From contig JAQFVV010012405.1 of the NCBI GenBank assembly GCA_028023455.1, positions 7,031,334 to 7,095,333 on the forward strand: DNA of 64,000 nt. Direction: 5' to 3'. Of this stretch, positions 44,501 through 56,190 are shown one piece after another. A model generated the notes under the pieces. The model was not told the DNA's origin and searched no databases. It saw only the letters and a list, made by a program, of their open reading frames with translations. The translations under genes and the position numbers were made by a program. This DNA is from Epiperipatus broadwayi (Eukaryota; Onychophora; Udeonychophora; Euonychophora; Peripatidae). The stretch's first letter is position 1, and every line of letters starts with the position of its first letter.

Positions 44501-46440
44501 TTATCTATGCAAAATATGTATTCATATTCAGTATGCAAAATAGACAGCAACTCTGAAAGAAGTAGATCATGAAAAGATGTTATCAAAATTAAATCTTCTA
44601 CCAGCTCTTGAACTGAATAGAAATAAAAAATTTTAATGTTCTCTCAAATCTTGCAAAGTCATTTACAATTTTTCAACTTTATATTGGTGTTTAATTTATA
44701 ATGTTAAAATATCACTGATCTTACATTGATTTTCAATTATGATTACACCATTTAGATTATTTAGCAATCTTCTTTGTTTCCTTATCTATTTTTTGATGGT
44801 TATATTTTTTATTTTCCATTCAAAACATTGGATGTCAAATAAATAGCTTTGAAAAATGTGTTATATTGGTTATTTTTTAATATTATAAGTTCTCATTATA
44901 AATGGAGTCAGAAAATAGTAATAAAATAATTGCAATAAAAAAATAACCAAATGATTTGTTTCTGGACAAGTTTTGTGATATCTGAACTCTAGAAATGACA
45001 GGAGCCAAATTGTGTTCCATGGACCCTTGGTTCTAGAATTTGCCACTTTGCTACTATACTAAGGCATGTGCGGAAATAATTGGCTTAGAAAACTAAATCT
45101 AAAATGTATGTTTGATCTAATTAATATATGGCATTCCTTATATGTGTACATTTTCATGTATATTTGTATATATTATAGCAATGTGTAGCCATCTACAAGC
45201 ATCAAATATAACAACAATAAATAATGTGTTTAATTCTAAAACCTCAGTAAATAATGGGTTGTATTTTGTTTAAGTAGTGCGAATACGAGTTTATTTGCAT
45301 TTTATCTCAAACAAATATTTCTGTACAAAAAAATAAAAAAAAGAGTTATTGTTAACTAATTATAAATTAATTTTAGGGGAAAAAAATTAAGTAAAACAGT
45401 TAATAAATGTTATCAGTAAAATGGTTAATAAAAGTTATTAACTCCACAATAGAATTTTTTAACTAAATTTCATTTACATAAAGATGGTGTTCCCAAATGA
45501 ATATGTATTATTAAAAAGAAGAATATTTTCCTTTCTCAAATTTTTTGTTCCAATTGTGATTCATCATCATCTGTTTTCTTTCCTGTGTTTTTGAAAAAGC
45601 AGATATTGATAACATTTGTGGGGAAGGGGGAATTGCTATTTTTTAATAAGCACTACATTGAGATGGGATTGAGATAAAGTTTGAAAAATCAGTGGGTGGA
45701 AATTTAATATCAATACTTTTTGTGTTGATGGATAATTGGACTAGGAAAAACTTTATTGTGAAGACCATCTGGATAGAGTATCCATGCACAAAAATGTTGA
45801 AAATAAAGAATGCATTACTATTTAAATATACGATGACTTTTTATGGATACAGTTTAAATTTTATTACCATTAATTTCTAGAGCTTTATTATTTTATCTCT
45901 TGGCTGCATGGTTGCTCTAGGAATGAAGAAATAATGTTTCCCACCCTTTGAAGTGAGAAATGGCCTGGCATGAAGAAGAATGTATACATATATGTGCCAT
46001 ACCAAAAAAATATTTATTGATATCAGATAATCATAAATCAATCACAAGTCTGACTATTGTAAAATTCCCACAAACTATTTATATTAAATAGAGAAAGTGT
46101 GCTCTACTTTGTTAGCTTATAAATTTAACAACTATTAAGGATTACATGGATTAAATTGTTCATATGAAATCCTATCAAGAAAGCATATAGGATTAATAAC
46201 TGGACTAACAACCATATAACTTTGTTGACAAATAGGAAATAAAAATAATCTTGAGAATTACTACAATCAGATCATTAAAGTGTCAGTTTTATGTTTATAA
46301 CCACATTTGGGCAGCAAAAGATGGAAAAACCTAAAGTAAAAATTATTATTTTCATTATTATATGAATATATTTTTTTCTTTTAGTTGGTTAACTTTTAAC
46401 CTGTAGTAATTTTAATTTTTATTAATCCACACACTATTAA
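44501..46440. other. AT-rich stretch, nothing recognised
   Basis: No gene, RNA or clear repeat. A 62-codon frame at 45692-45880 has no known motif. Confidence 0.45.
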
Positions 46441-46445
46441 ATCAT

Positions 46446-46962
46446 GCTATCACACTTCCAATGTAAAGCTGTCAACAAATAGAAAACTAAATTAAATGGC
46501 TGAGCGCTTTCAAGAAGATGTCCTTCTCATATTCTTAGCCAGTTATGATTCTTTCTTTGAAATCATTATATAAATAAATACCATATGCAAATTCTATGCA
46601 GATGAGTAACTAAGACCATCTTTTAGATATAGCAAAACATGCATCCTTATGATTAATGGTGAAGGAGTCCTCTGCTATAAAGTAAGCTTCTTTTACCTTT
46701 CGCCTAATATCATGCCTCTCAGTACAAACTAATTTTGCAGATGCCATTAATCATAAGGATGCTTGTTTTGTTATATCCAAAAGATGGTCTTAGTTACTCA
46801 TTTGCATAGAATTTGCATATGGTATTTATTTATATAATGATTTCAAAGAAAGAATCATAACTGGCTATGAATATGAGAAGTACATCTTCTTGAAAACGCT
46901 CAGCCATTTAATTTAGTTTTCTATTTGTTGACAGCTTTACGTTAGAAGTGTGACAGCACAAT
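46446..46962. mobile_element. Large foldback element, ~220-bp arms
   Basis: Left arm 46446-46669 and right arm 46744-46962 are close reverse complements (for example AAATGGCTGAGCGCTTTC with GAAAACGCTCAGCCATTT, and ATGCATCCTTATGATTAATGG with its complement). The loop is about 75 bp. Arms this long and this similar would give a stable double-stranded RNA if transcribed and imply recent origin or gene conversion between arms. Confidence 0.85.
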
Positions 46963-47828
46963 TTAATATTATCATATTGAAGACAAACGTAAAGTATAAA
47001 TCTACAGGTTATTACTTAATCCACATACTCTAAATGTTGTCTGTTTGCCTAGAATAAGGTGTAAATTTGTTATATATATTGTGCATTATCTAATTTCTAA
47101 TTGAGGAATTGATTACATGTGCTATTAATATCATTATTCACATGTGTAATTCAACTTTAATGGGGAACTTGGAGTAACAAAATTATTTTTGCATATGTGT
47201 ATTTATCTAATTCATAAAACAAGTTATTTAATTTATCATGATCTAATAATGCAGGTGGCTTGTCAAGGGTCATACCAACCATAGTTTAAGAAATGCAGAC
47301 ATATGTTACTTGTTAGTATGACTGATAATAAAATTGTTATTGTTATTTGTATTTTTGCATTATTTACTTCTCATTTGTGCATTTGCCAAATTAACTGAAC
47401 AGTGTAATGGTGCAAGTGATTTCATGAACCTTAAAGCTATGATTCAGTGCTAACAGAATTTCTCTACTAAAGTGTATAAGCTCAAACATAGATCTCTAGT
47501 GCTACCATTATGGGTCTTTAATAATATAACCAGCCCAAACTAAATATTCTAACCACATAAAATATCATGGGTTATATCCATATGATGAGCAGAAAGTATT
47601 ACTGTTATAGAGTCAACATTATCATCAATAGGGTTTAAGCTGGTAATGTCCTTCAGAATGCTCATCATAGTTTATGGCTGCGTCATTAGGCTATTATCTT
47701 ATATACTTGCAGCTGGTCACCTTTGGTTGTCTAAGTATGGCCTGATCAAAGTATCTTGTGTGTTGTCCAAATGTCCTTTAATTGATAAATATAAAAGATA
47801 ATAAATATAACAGACTGTGTATAGTAGT

Positions 47829-47835
<7 letters not shown>

Positions 47836-47910
<75 letters not shown>
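47836..47910 (+). repeat. (AT)n microsatellite, ~75 bp
   Basis: Perfect dinucleotide run, followed by a GATA-like run (AAAGATAGATAGAGAG). Confidence 0.98.
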
Positions 47911-47913
<3 letters not shown>

Positions 47914-48189
47914 ATAGATAGAGAGTGGAGAGCTAATGAGAGTGATCTGAAAGATATATAATACTTGCTTGTAGGGTGAGATTGAATACATCAGAAACAA
48001 ACATTTTAGGCTATCATAATCCTGAAGTTGAAGCATAATTGTTTGTTGATTAGTATTAAGAATATAAATGCCATATGTAGCTTGGCACTATGGTAAAGAG
48101 ACAAATATAATAAATGATTTGTGGATCTATTGTCAAATGAAAATAAGAAATATCTCTACTTGGTAAAAAGAATGAATGCACTTAGTTTA

Positions 48190-49400
48190 TCATATTACTG
48201 CTGGAACATCATGTTTAAACCACTATAGCATCATGCAATCACCATTTCTTATGCTTATACAATCTATTAGCACAGTAGCAACTTTCTCCATATAATATTG
48301 TCATCTAGTCCAAATCATAGTAATCAAAGAATGCTAAAAGATTGGTGCATCACAATTTCTTTCTAATGCCTACTGAGCCAATATACTCAGATTGGTTTCT
48401 AGCTCATAGATTTCATTAGTGAGGATTCTTGGATCTGAGAGTACTGAACATAGATATGTGGATATAATGCATTCTTTCAGAAGCCCTGTTTATTTAGCTA
48501 TAAAGCTATGAGCTCAAACTGAGAATCTAATAATGTTTTTAATTTAAGCTAATTCATTTGTATCATTGTATAAATCAGAACCGAGTTTTATATCTATATA
48601 TTTTGGTGTTTTGGGATTTTTAATAAATAGTTACCAACATTCTTTGGCTAGAGTTGATATTAAACTACTATAACATTATATGACCACCATTTCTTATGCG
48701 TACACAATCTATTAACACAGTAACAACTTTCTCCGTACAATATTACCACCTAATGCAAGCGATAGTAATCAATAGCTGCTAGAAGATTAATGCATCAAAA
48801 TCCCTATTTAGCACCTATTCATCCAATATCCCAAGACCAGTTTCTAGCTTAAAGTATTTATTAGTAATGAGTCTTGGATCTGAAAGCACTGCACTTTGAT
48901 CTTTGGATCTAACGCATCCCTTCCAGCAGCCATTTTTTTATTATTTCAGTTAATTACAAAGCTAAAAGTCAAACTGAAAACATATAAATTTTCAATTTTA
49001 GCATTAATTTTCTAGCACAGTTTTGCATTAGGTGGCAATATTGTATAGAGAAAGTTGCTATTCTGGTAACAGACTTTGTAAGCATGAGAAATAGCAGTTG
49101 TGATATGTTTGAATACTATTCCTAGTCCAAGGATGTTGGAGACTATGGTTATAAAACCAGACATCAAAATATATAGATGCTGAACTGGATTAAAATCTAT
49201 ATGACTACCCAAGCAAATTAGATTAAATTGAAAACATTGTGTTCTCAGTTTGAACTAATAGCTTTACAATTGATTAAAAAGATGAAAGGTGGCTGATGGA
49301 GGGATACATTAGATTCAACTAGATGCTGCATTCTCAGATCCATGACTTTTTTACTGATAAAAGCTAAGTGAATTATAGCCAAAGACTTGAACCCATTGAA
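48190..49400. repeat. M4-family cluster: two direct copies and one inverted
   Basis: CACCATTTCTTATGCTTA.ACAATCTATTA.CACAGTA begins copies at about 48240 and 48690. Both continue with CAACTTTCTCC.TA.AATATT, then a TGGTTTCTAGCT / CAGTTTCTAGCT block and TCTTGGATCTGA. From about 49010 the same sequence appears inverted (GGTGGCAATATTGTATAGAG, TAAGCATGAGAAATAG), and 49240-49400 inverts the GCTATAAAGCTATGAGCTCA region. The middle copy with the inverted one forms a foldback of about 450 bp. Confidence 0.7.
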
Positions 49401-50283
49401 TAAAAAAAAGCTAGCATCTCTCTTTCCAAAAAATGGCATTTATAATTTAATTTACCTGGATTTGAAATCAAAAAAATTCAATTTTATGCTAATTCAATAA
49501 ACAAATATATTGTAACTTCAAGAATTTAGTAAGCTTTATCTCAGAAAATGTAATACAAATGTCAAATGCAAAGTGAAAGAGGCCTGGCACATTGCCAGCG
49601 ATAAACATGCAATTAATAAAAACGATTCTTGTGTCACCTTTCAAAAAAATGGCCAATATAAATTTTTCACCATTCAAATATGCAAATTCTCTATTCTGAC
49701 TTTTGCCCTAATAAATACCACAATTTTCTCCTCATCATCAATGCAATGATTGTGATTGTAGTTTAGTAATTGAAAGCATGTTAGGACTACTTTACTAATT
49801 ATATAATATAAAGCTTATTTCCAATATGATTTTACATATATTTTGTGGTAAACAAATATATATAAGATGAGCTTTTAGCGAAATTTAAAAGGGCTAAGAG
49901 CGAAGTAAAGATATTTGAAACAACGAAAACTTTTTTGTTTTTAAATGATCAAACGTTTATTAATTTTAAAATTAATAAAATTAATACCTTTTATTTTTTT
50001 TTAAAAATCTTTTTTGTACTGACAAATTAAATTTTTATTCAAATTACTTGGATAAAAAGTTATCTTCTCTCTTTTTTTTTTTAAAAAAAAAAAAAACAAC
50101 AACATTAGGACAAAGAAATACATTTAATTTGTAAAATGTTTTCATAATTTATGTATACTTTAAATTCTGTAACTTAGGAAGAAAACAATTTTAGCAAAGG
50201 AACTACAATAATTTGAATCTTTACGACATTTTTTATCATAAGAAGTAGATGTAAAAGTCATTTAGTTAACACAAAAACATTGC

Positions 50284-50512
50284 AATGGACTGCAGGATGA
50301 AGGTCTCTCTAAGTTCAATCCACCTTCCCCAATCTCTAGTCTCTCTTCTCCACATCACCCCTGCACACTTCTTATTTCATCCATCCATCTCATGTGTGGT
50401 CTCTTTCTGGGTCTTTTACAATCTCTTGGAATCCCATTTAAGATTTCAATTGTCTATCTACTATCATCTCTTTTAGAAATATATCCAGCCCAATTCCACT
50501 TGTCTTTTATAA
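50284..50512 (-). pseudogene. RTE-type LINE 3' tail
   Basis: Minus-strand tail homologous to 41733-42006, from GACTGCAGGATGAAGGTCTC to TATCCAGCCCAATTCC. It retains most C-terminal blocks (tryptophan-rich WAG-like segment, RW.DE) with substitutions and stops. The (GAT)n tail is shortened. Confidence 0.8.
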
Positions 50513-50689
50513 TATTCACAATATATAATAATTTTATAAAGTTTGGAAATTTACTATACATATTGTAACTAATGTGAAGGGGATTCTGAAAAAAGTAGTT
50601 CTCAACACAACCACTAAATAATATGTGGGCATGCAAGTATAAATTTACAGTCTAACCATTATATTAATAAAATTAATTGAATAATTTAC

Positions 50690-50790
50690 TACTTGAAAGT
50701 TCATTAAAATTTGAGCATCAGAATTGTCAGAAATGGGCTCTGGATATGAACCTTCAGCTTCAGTTTGCTACTCTACCACTGCACCAGAAT
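50690..50790 (-). repeat. SINE-like S1, minus copy
   Basis: The minus strand begins TATTCTGGTGCAGTGGTAGA (A box GTGGTAGAG) and continues GAAGGTTCATATCCAGAGCC (B-box-like GGTTCATATCC), then TTCTGACAATTCTGATGCTC and TTTTAATGAACTT. Both polymerase III boxes are visible, the best preserved in the family here. Confidence 0.65.
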
Positions 50791-51837
50791 ATGTATCAAC
50801 CATTACAAAAAATTGCCGTTAAACAAAAAGCAGTTACTATATGAAAATTAACTTAATAAAAACATTAAAAGAATATAAAAGTAAAAAATAGTTTATTAAT
50901 ATTTTTATAATGTATTATTAAATGTAAAAAAATAATTGAAAATATATGGAGTTTTACAGAAATACTCACACAAACTGTTTTATTATATAAACCAAAAACA
51001 CTAAATCAAAATTATTAGCCAAATAAAATTTAAAAATTTTCTACCAAAGCTTTTCCTGCTAAGACAGACTGTTCACATGCAAAAAATAACACATCAATAC
51101 AAATATTAGTTACTTTTACACAACTTAAAACAACATTCTATTTATTATTATTATTAAAAGTTGTTTTTAAATAAATTAATAGTTCAGATTCATAAAACTT
51201 CACTAAAATACCTTCTTTAATTATTTTCATTCTTAAAGAAGGCAACCTTTTTTCTGTTCAAATAAAATGTTATGGTTCATATCTCTCATGAAATTATAAT
51301 ACAGAACTAATATATTTATTCTTTACTCTAATAAAGTTCTACATTTTATATTTATGAGAGAAATGGAAGGCACAATTTTTTGTTTGAGCAGGCCAAGATT
51401 GTCTTCTTTGAGAAGAATGAAAAAAAGAGAAGAGAATTAAAAAAAACTTTTAATATAAGTTTATAACAATCGTTTGCCTCTCGGCCGATGCTATGACATA
51501 TGAAAAAAAAAATATATAAGTTTATAAATCAAAAGTTATAAATTTGTTTAAAACCTTTTTTAATATTACAGGTTAATGGAAAGTATTAAAGTGTAAGAAG
51601 ATAGTATAGCATATATTCGTATTATTTTGGCACTTGTAAAGTTTATCTTGATAGGAAACTCATTGGTAGTAATTTTGAATTTATACCTTTGATTTATGAT
51701 ATTGAATAGTTTAGTTTTTGACATGTGATCTTTTACCTTTCATATGTGTACACATATAATGCACTTCTTGCAAAATAATGCATGAATGATACCCTGCTAT
51801 AAGCCTTGCTTGGTTTTGAACTCTTAACTTTCACTCA

Positions 51838-52045
51838 GGAAGTAGAGAATGACTAGGTGGTTAGAATGGTGTCTTAAATTCAATATTTTTGAACCCAAAG
51901 ATCCCACATTCTAATTCCTTGATAGTGTAATCTGTCCAGGTTAATGACACCTGAAGAAAAGAGAAGAAGAATACAACTCAGAATATTATTTTATATATTA
52001 ATCTGAATGCTGTTATTAACAGTTGTTGGAAAAATTAAATAGCTT
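51838..52045 (+). repeat. SINE family S2, copy 1
   Basis: The tRNA-like head AGGTGGTTAGAATGGTGTC is followed by TTCAATATTTTTGAACCC and a conserved body, AATGACACCTGAAGAAAA...AATACAACTCAGAATATTAT...GCTGTTATTAACAGTTG. Copy 2 is at 59745-59950. Two copies with alignable head and body support a tRNA-derived SINE. Confidence 0.7.
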
Positions 52046-52174
52046 GGATTTTTCTAAAAACACTTAACAATTAATATTAGAAAATGAAAATAATTCATAT
52101 AATTATAACTATAATACCATCATTACAAACTTTCATACAAACCTCACTGAAGTAATTTGAATGTATAGATTACG

Positions 52175-52925
52175 TTGTCTAATTGGGTAATGATTTTTTG
52201 GATGGATAAGCTCTTGTTGTAAATTCTATGCTTTGATGCATTGACATGATGAATGATTTACTTGGCAGGGGCATAATTTAAGTCTTTTTTTCAAACAGAA
52301 TTTTATAAACTCTTCAGCATCTTTGTTCAAAAAATTCTTAGTGAACTATTTACTTTATGACTGAAGAAATTCACCACCATGGTCTTAAATTGTGTGTGTG
52401 AAATTCATGCTTTTCTTACAGTATGATTAATATGAGATCTCCACTGCATTATCTGATATTTTATTGTTGGATCATAATGATAGTATTATTTTTCATGGTT
52501 TGTAATTTCTTTTGGATACAGATATATGGGTAATGGAAGGTCAGTTGCAATGTTAAGCTACTGCTGAATCTGTTCATTTATGAAAATTTGAGGCACAAAC
52601 ATTACATAAACCTTTCTCATATCCTATGTTTCAGTTAAAATTAACCTATTTTTAATTAATTTGTAATTTTTAGCTATTTTAATCTCACACTTAATTATCT
52701 ATAAGACCTTATCACATTAGTCATTTTTATTTTGGTTGTCCAGTTTTGAGATCATCTATCACATTTTTTCACCCATTTTTGAATTGCTTACACCACTTAA
52801 TTACACTCAACTTTTTTACAGCTTTGCCACTATATGTTATTTTCAGAAGTTGCAACATTTCAGTAAAACTTTTCCGATTTTTACACAAAATATAATGCTA
52901 ATCCACTGGTCAAATTTTTGATCCC
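52175..52925 (-). pseudogene. mariner-type transposase relic
   Basis: Minus-strand translation with frameshifts shows, in order, FCVKIGKVLLKC (N-terminal helix region), then DMRKVYVMFVPQIFINEQIQ, matching the GMRKVCA+.VP..LT.EQK linker of mariner transposases, then YDPTIKYQIMQWRS (matching YDPETK.QS.QWK), KTMVVNFF (K.M..VFFD) and HHVNASKH (matching the HHDNA.AH catalytic block). Many stops and frameshifts are present, and the catalytic aspartates are not preserved in readable form. The terminal inverted repeats were not identified. In life such an enzyme would cut and paste its own element at TA sites. This copy is dead. Confidence 0.7.
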
Positions 52926-53159
52926 TCAATTTTACAACAAAAATATGTATCCAATCTTTATTACATGTCCAATACCTAACTAACAACTAATTCTTTTGGC
53001 TTGACATTTACATGAATATTAGCCTAAACATGGATATTCACATGATTTTATACAATTATGTAACCAGAAACACTACATAGCCATTCTGACACCTTGTTTT
53101 GTGGGAGAGAGAGATTTGAAAAATTTATAGTCACCAATCTGAAAATTCAATTGGTTACA

Positions 53160-53318
53160 CATCATCATCATCAAACTATCAATCCACTGCAGGATGAAGG
53201 TCCCTCCAAGTTTAATCCATCTTCTCTGATCTTTAGCTTCTCTTCTCCACATCACCCTGCACACTTTCTTATTTCATCCATCCATCTCACATGTGGTCTC
53301 TTTCTGAGTCTTTTACAT
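53160..53318 (-). pseudogene. RTE-type LINE 3' tail, short
   Basis: The minus strand encodes MWRREAKDQRRWIKLGGTF and ILQWIDS, then the GATGATGATGAT tail at 53161-53170. It is truncated at about 53318. It is close in sequence to 41733-42006, so the same source family was recently active. Confidence 0.85.
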
Positions 53319-53639
53319 ACTTTTGTGTATATATATAGTCCCTTAAACACGTTTTCAATAGTTACATACATATAGTTACACATATGTGTGAGTAAAACTT
53401 ATAATTTGGTTGACAAACTCAGATATAATTCTTATCAGTCTATCCGAAACATCCCATATTAATAAAAATCTGTATATAAACTCACTAAAAGCCTTCACAA
53501 GAAGTGTTGTTCCCAACTCATTTATATTAATAATATTGTAAGTAGATAATGATCTTCTAGTTGATATCTTTAAACTTTAAAAATAAAATAAAAATATGCA
53601 AAATTTAAATTAGAATATTTATTTAATTTTTTATTACTA

Positions 53640-53760
53640 GATCTATCAATGTCATTTCTCTTTCCAGCCAAGTCAAGCATCACTAACACGGAAATCTAAA
53701 CAAATTGTCTTTAAATTTAATTTTATTTACTGATAAAAGTTAAATAAATTATTGCAATTA
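53640..53760 (+). other. Possible terminal exon, weak
   Basis: A good 3' splice site (TTTCTCTTTCCAG, ending 53668) is followed in one frame by PSQASLTRKSKQIVFKFNFI and a stop. No donor, polyadenylation context or homology supports it. I list it only because acceptors of this quality are rare here. Confidence 0.15.
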
Positions 53761-54224
53761 ATTTATTTATTCTCGGTAGTTTTGTGTGGTTGATTCTAAA
53801 ATGCCAATAGGATATCATGTCAACCGTGCAAAGTCTTGCCCTTCTATTGATTATTTACTAACTGTGATGTGACTCACAAGCATAATAAATATTTCAAGCT
53901 TCTAGTTATTACATAAACTTTTATAGATTGCAAAACATTTTTTTGGGATAATGTTATGAAAAATGCAATATATATATATATGTTATAAGGATGAGATAAG
54001 GAATAGACATAAACGGACTTGAAAAGTTTACTGCAAACGTGTCCAAATTCGCCATGGAAGAAGACATGCTATCCAAATGCTGTTTTTTTTTTTCTTATTT
54101 TATCCTTTAACTAATTGTTTGATACGTACTTAGCAATACTTAGATGGTTAGATGAGTGGCTGTGGATTGATGGCCAGAAATAAAGATCATAAATGTATTT
54201 GCAAATCTTCAACTACTTGAAAAA

Positions 54225-54310
54225 CTTTCAAATTTTAATTAATTACGAACTCCTGGTCACGTGTATGGGAAATGAATGTATTAACCACTATGCCATTATA
54301 TTAAAAACAA
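54225..54310 (-). repeat. tRNA-like SINE fragment S3
   Basis: The minus strand reads AATGGCATAGTGGTTAATAC...GACCAGGAGTTCGTAATT, a tRNA-like head with A-box AGTGGTTAAT and B-box-like GAGTTCGTAAT. It resembles the head at 58680. Confidence 0.5.
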
Positions 54311-54699
54311 TAAAAGTACATACAGATTAAAATTTAGTTTATATTACACGATGTAAGATTGCATGTAGCTATAATTTTTAAAATAAATTGTTTATTTCAA
54401 TTATCTATTTATTAATGGTTTTTAAAATATATAAATGGTAAAATTCACTGCCTAGAAAAGATGCACCTAACAATCCCTACTAGAAAAAAAATGAAAAGAT
54501 AACATATTGCTTATCATGGTTTTCAATTTCGTGGTAATGAAGATTTGAACCTTGTTTCATTCTTTTTTTTTTTTAGCTAAGAACAACTATAATATCTATT
54601 TACTGATCAAAATTAGATAGTTAGGTGGGTTGATTATGGATTGATTAACTGAAACAATAATAAAATTGATTAAGCCCTGAATACAAAAATCAAACGTTA

Positions 54700-54770
54700 T
54701 TGTTTAGATTTGAATTTAGGTCATAGATATGGCAGTAAGATGGGCTGTTACCACTAGATGGCTATTTTAA
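54700..54770 (-). repeat. tRNA-like SINE head next to a LINE relic
   Basis: The minus strand reads ATAGCCATCTAGTGGTAAC...GACCTAAATTCAAATC, with box-A and box-B-like strings at tRNA spacing. It directly abuts the 3' side of the jockey/CR1-like relic. Confidence 0.45.
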
Positions 54771-56190
54771 TAGAGATTTGTTTTTGAGAAGTGAAGGCAA
54801 TGTCATCAGCATAAAAGAATTTCCTGCAATTTTGTTTTAGGAAAATCAATGATAAATAAGGTAAGAGAATAAAACTCTCTGGAAGACCATTTGACAAAAT
54901 TTTGTTGATTCCGATTTAATGTCATTTGAATTTTTCACTCCAAAGCATTTGTCACATAAATTAATGGTTTTCCTGCATTTAAGAATTTTAAAAACTTTTA
55001 GAATACTACTTTTTCATAAGCTGGGATTGGATAAATAAAGGTTGTATTAGTTTTAATTTATTTTGAAAGCTTTTTCAATATGAATTGTTAAAAATAGAAC
55101 ATGTTTTCTATAGTTTCTTCCTGGAGTAAATCTAACATATCCTTTTAAGTTGATGGCTGTCAATTATTGGCAAAATTAACATGAATTAAGTCATTTAAAC
55201 AAACTTGTAAAAAGCTTATATTAATGGTATTGGGTGATAATTTTTTGGATGATACTAATTTTATTTGATTTTAAAAGTACTATAGGTTTGCTTTTTGCCA
55301 ATTTTTCTGAATAATTTCTCTATGAATAATGTTATTTGGGTAGTGTTTAGCCCTAAATCCTAAGCATTTTAAAAATTCTGAAAATATGCTATCTGATCCT
55401 GAGGCCCTTCCTGGTTTAAGACAATGAAGGGAAAATTCAAGTTCACCAACATCTATAGGTTTTATTAGATTGATACTAGAGAAACATTGTGAAAGTCAAA
55501 CTTACAATTTTCTCAAATGATGATTTTTCTCATTCTGTCAATCATTGGTTTATAAATCTGACATAAATAAATTGACAACCTTCTTATTAATAACAGTAAT
55601 AATTTTTTTAGAAATAGTTTTACATTCATCAAACTTTTATAAAAGAAATTAGACCTTATGATTACATTTTGTAATGCTTAGCTTCTCCAAATCTCTTTCT
55701 GTTTTTTTTTTCAGGCATCATCAGGTACTACTATAAGTTATTTCTAGCAATTTCTAGGTCATTAATATAAAATTTATCTAAGACCATTGCTGGTTTGGTT
55801 TCAATATGGGATAAATTGCTTTTGACATCCATGAATGATGGACTTTTTGATAGTTGTTGTTAGGAGTTTGTTAACTTTATAGCTAATAAGAACTGGGGAG
55901 ATTCTATTAATATTATGTTCAAAATTTCCAATATATCAGTTCTAGTCAGCTTTCCCTAAGTTCCATATTGGAATAAGTGATTGTAAAAATACAGATTCCA
56001 AGATTGATAGTTTATTTTTTATTTCTGGAAAATAATTTAATATCGGTAATTTGTCAGGTAGATGATAAACCATATTTTGTCAAAACAAAATATAAATCAG
56101 GATTATTTTGTATCCCATGGATCTGGTCAAATGTTTCTGTTTGCTTTACATTGTAAAGTAAGTGCTTGTTGTTAACATCCATCTATTTTA
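54770..56190 (-). pseudogene. jockey/CR1-type LINE relic, endonuclease C-terminus and reverse transcriptase
   Basis: Minus-strand translation gives, in order, HLLYNVKQTETFDQIHG and NNPDLYFVL (end of the AP endonuclease domain, 56150-56080), LKPGRASGSDSIFSEFLK (about 55420-55365, the L...K.GKA.G.DG...E.LK block), FTPGRNYRKHVLFLTIHIE (about 55140-55080, the GFR.GR...Q...L...I block), NGLPESFILLPYLSLIF (about 54900-54850, matching NGLPQGSVLSPTLFN) and KFFYADDIAFTSQKQ with catalytic YADD at 54813-54802. Domain order and spacing are normal for an EN-RT LINE. Frameshifts and stops break the frame, and the 5' half is missing. The match to jockey versus CR1 is by remembered motif style, so the clade is tentative. 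Confidence 0.8.

Noticed and set aside
47746-48036. 96-codon minus-strand frame
   Set aside because: Most of it is the (AT)n run at 47836-47910.
48190-49400. CRISPR-like regularly spaced repeats
   Set aside because: Repeats are long, diverged and partly inverted; spacing is irregular and the DNA is eukaryotic.
54751-54764. CCACTAGATGGCTA as a CTCF site
   Set aside because: It is explained by the tRNA-like SINE head on the opposite strand.
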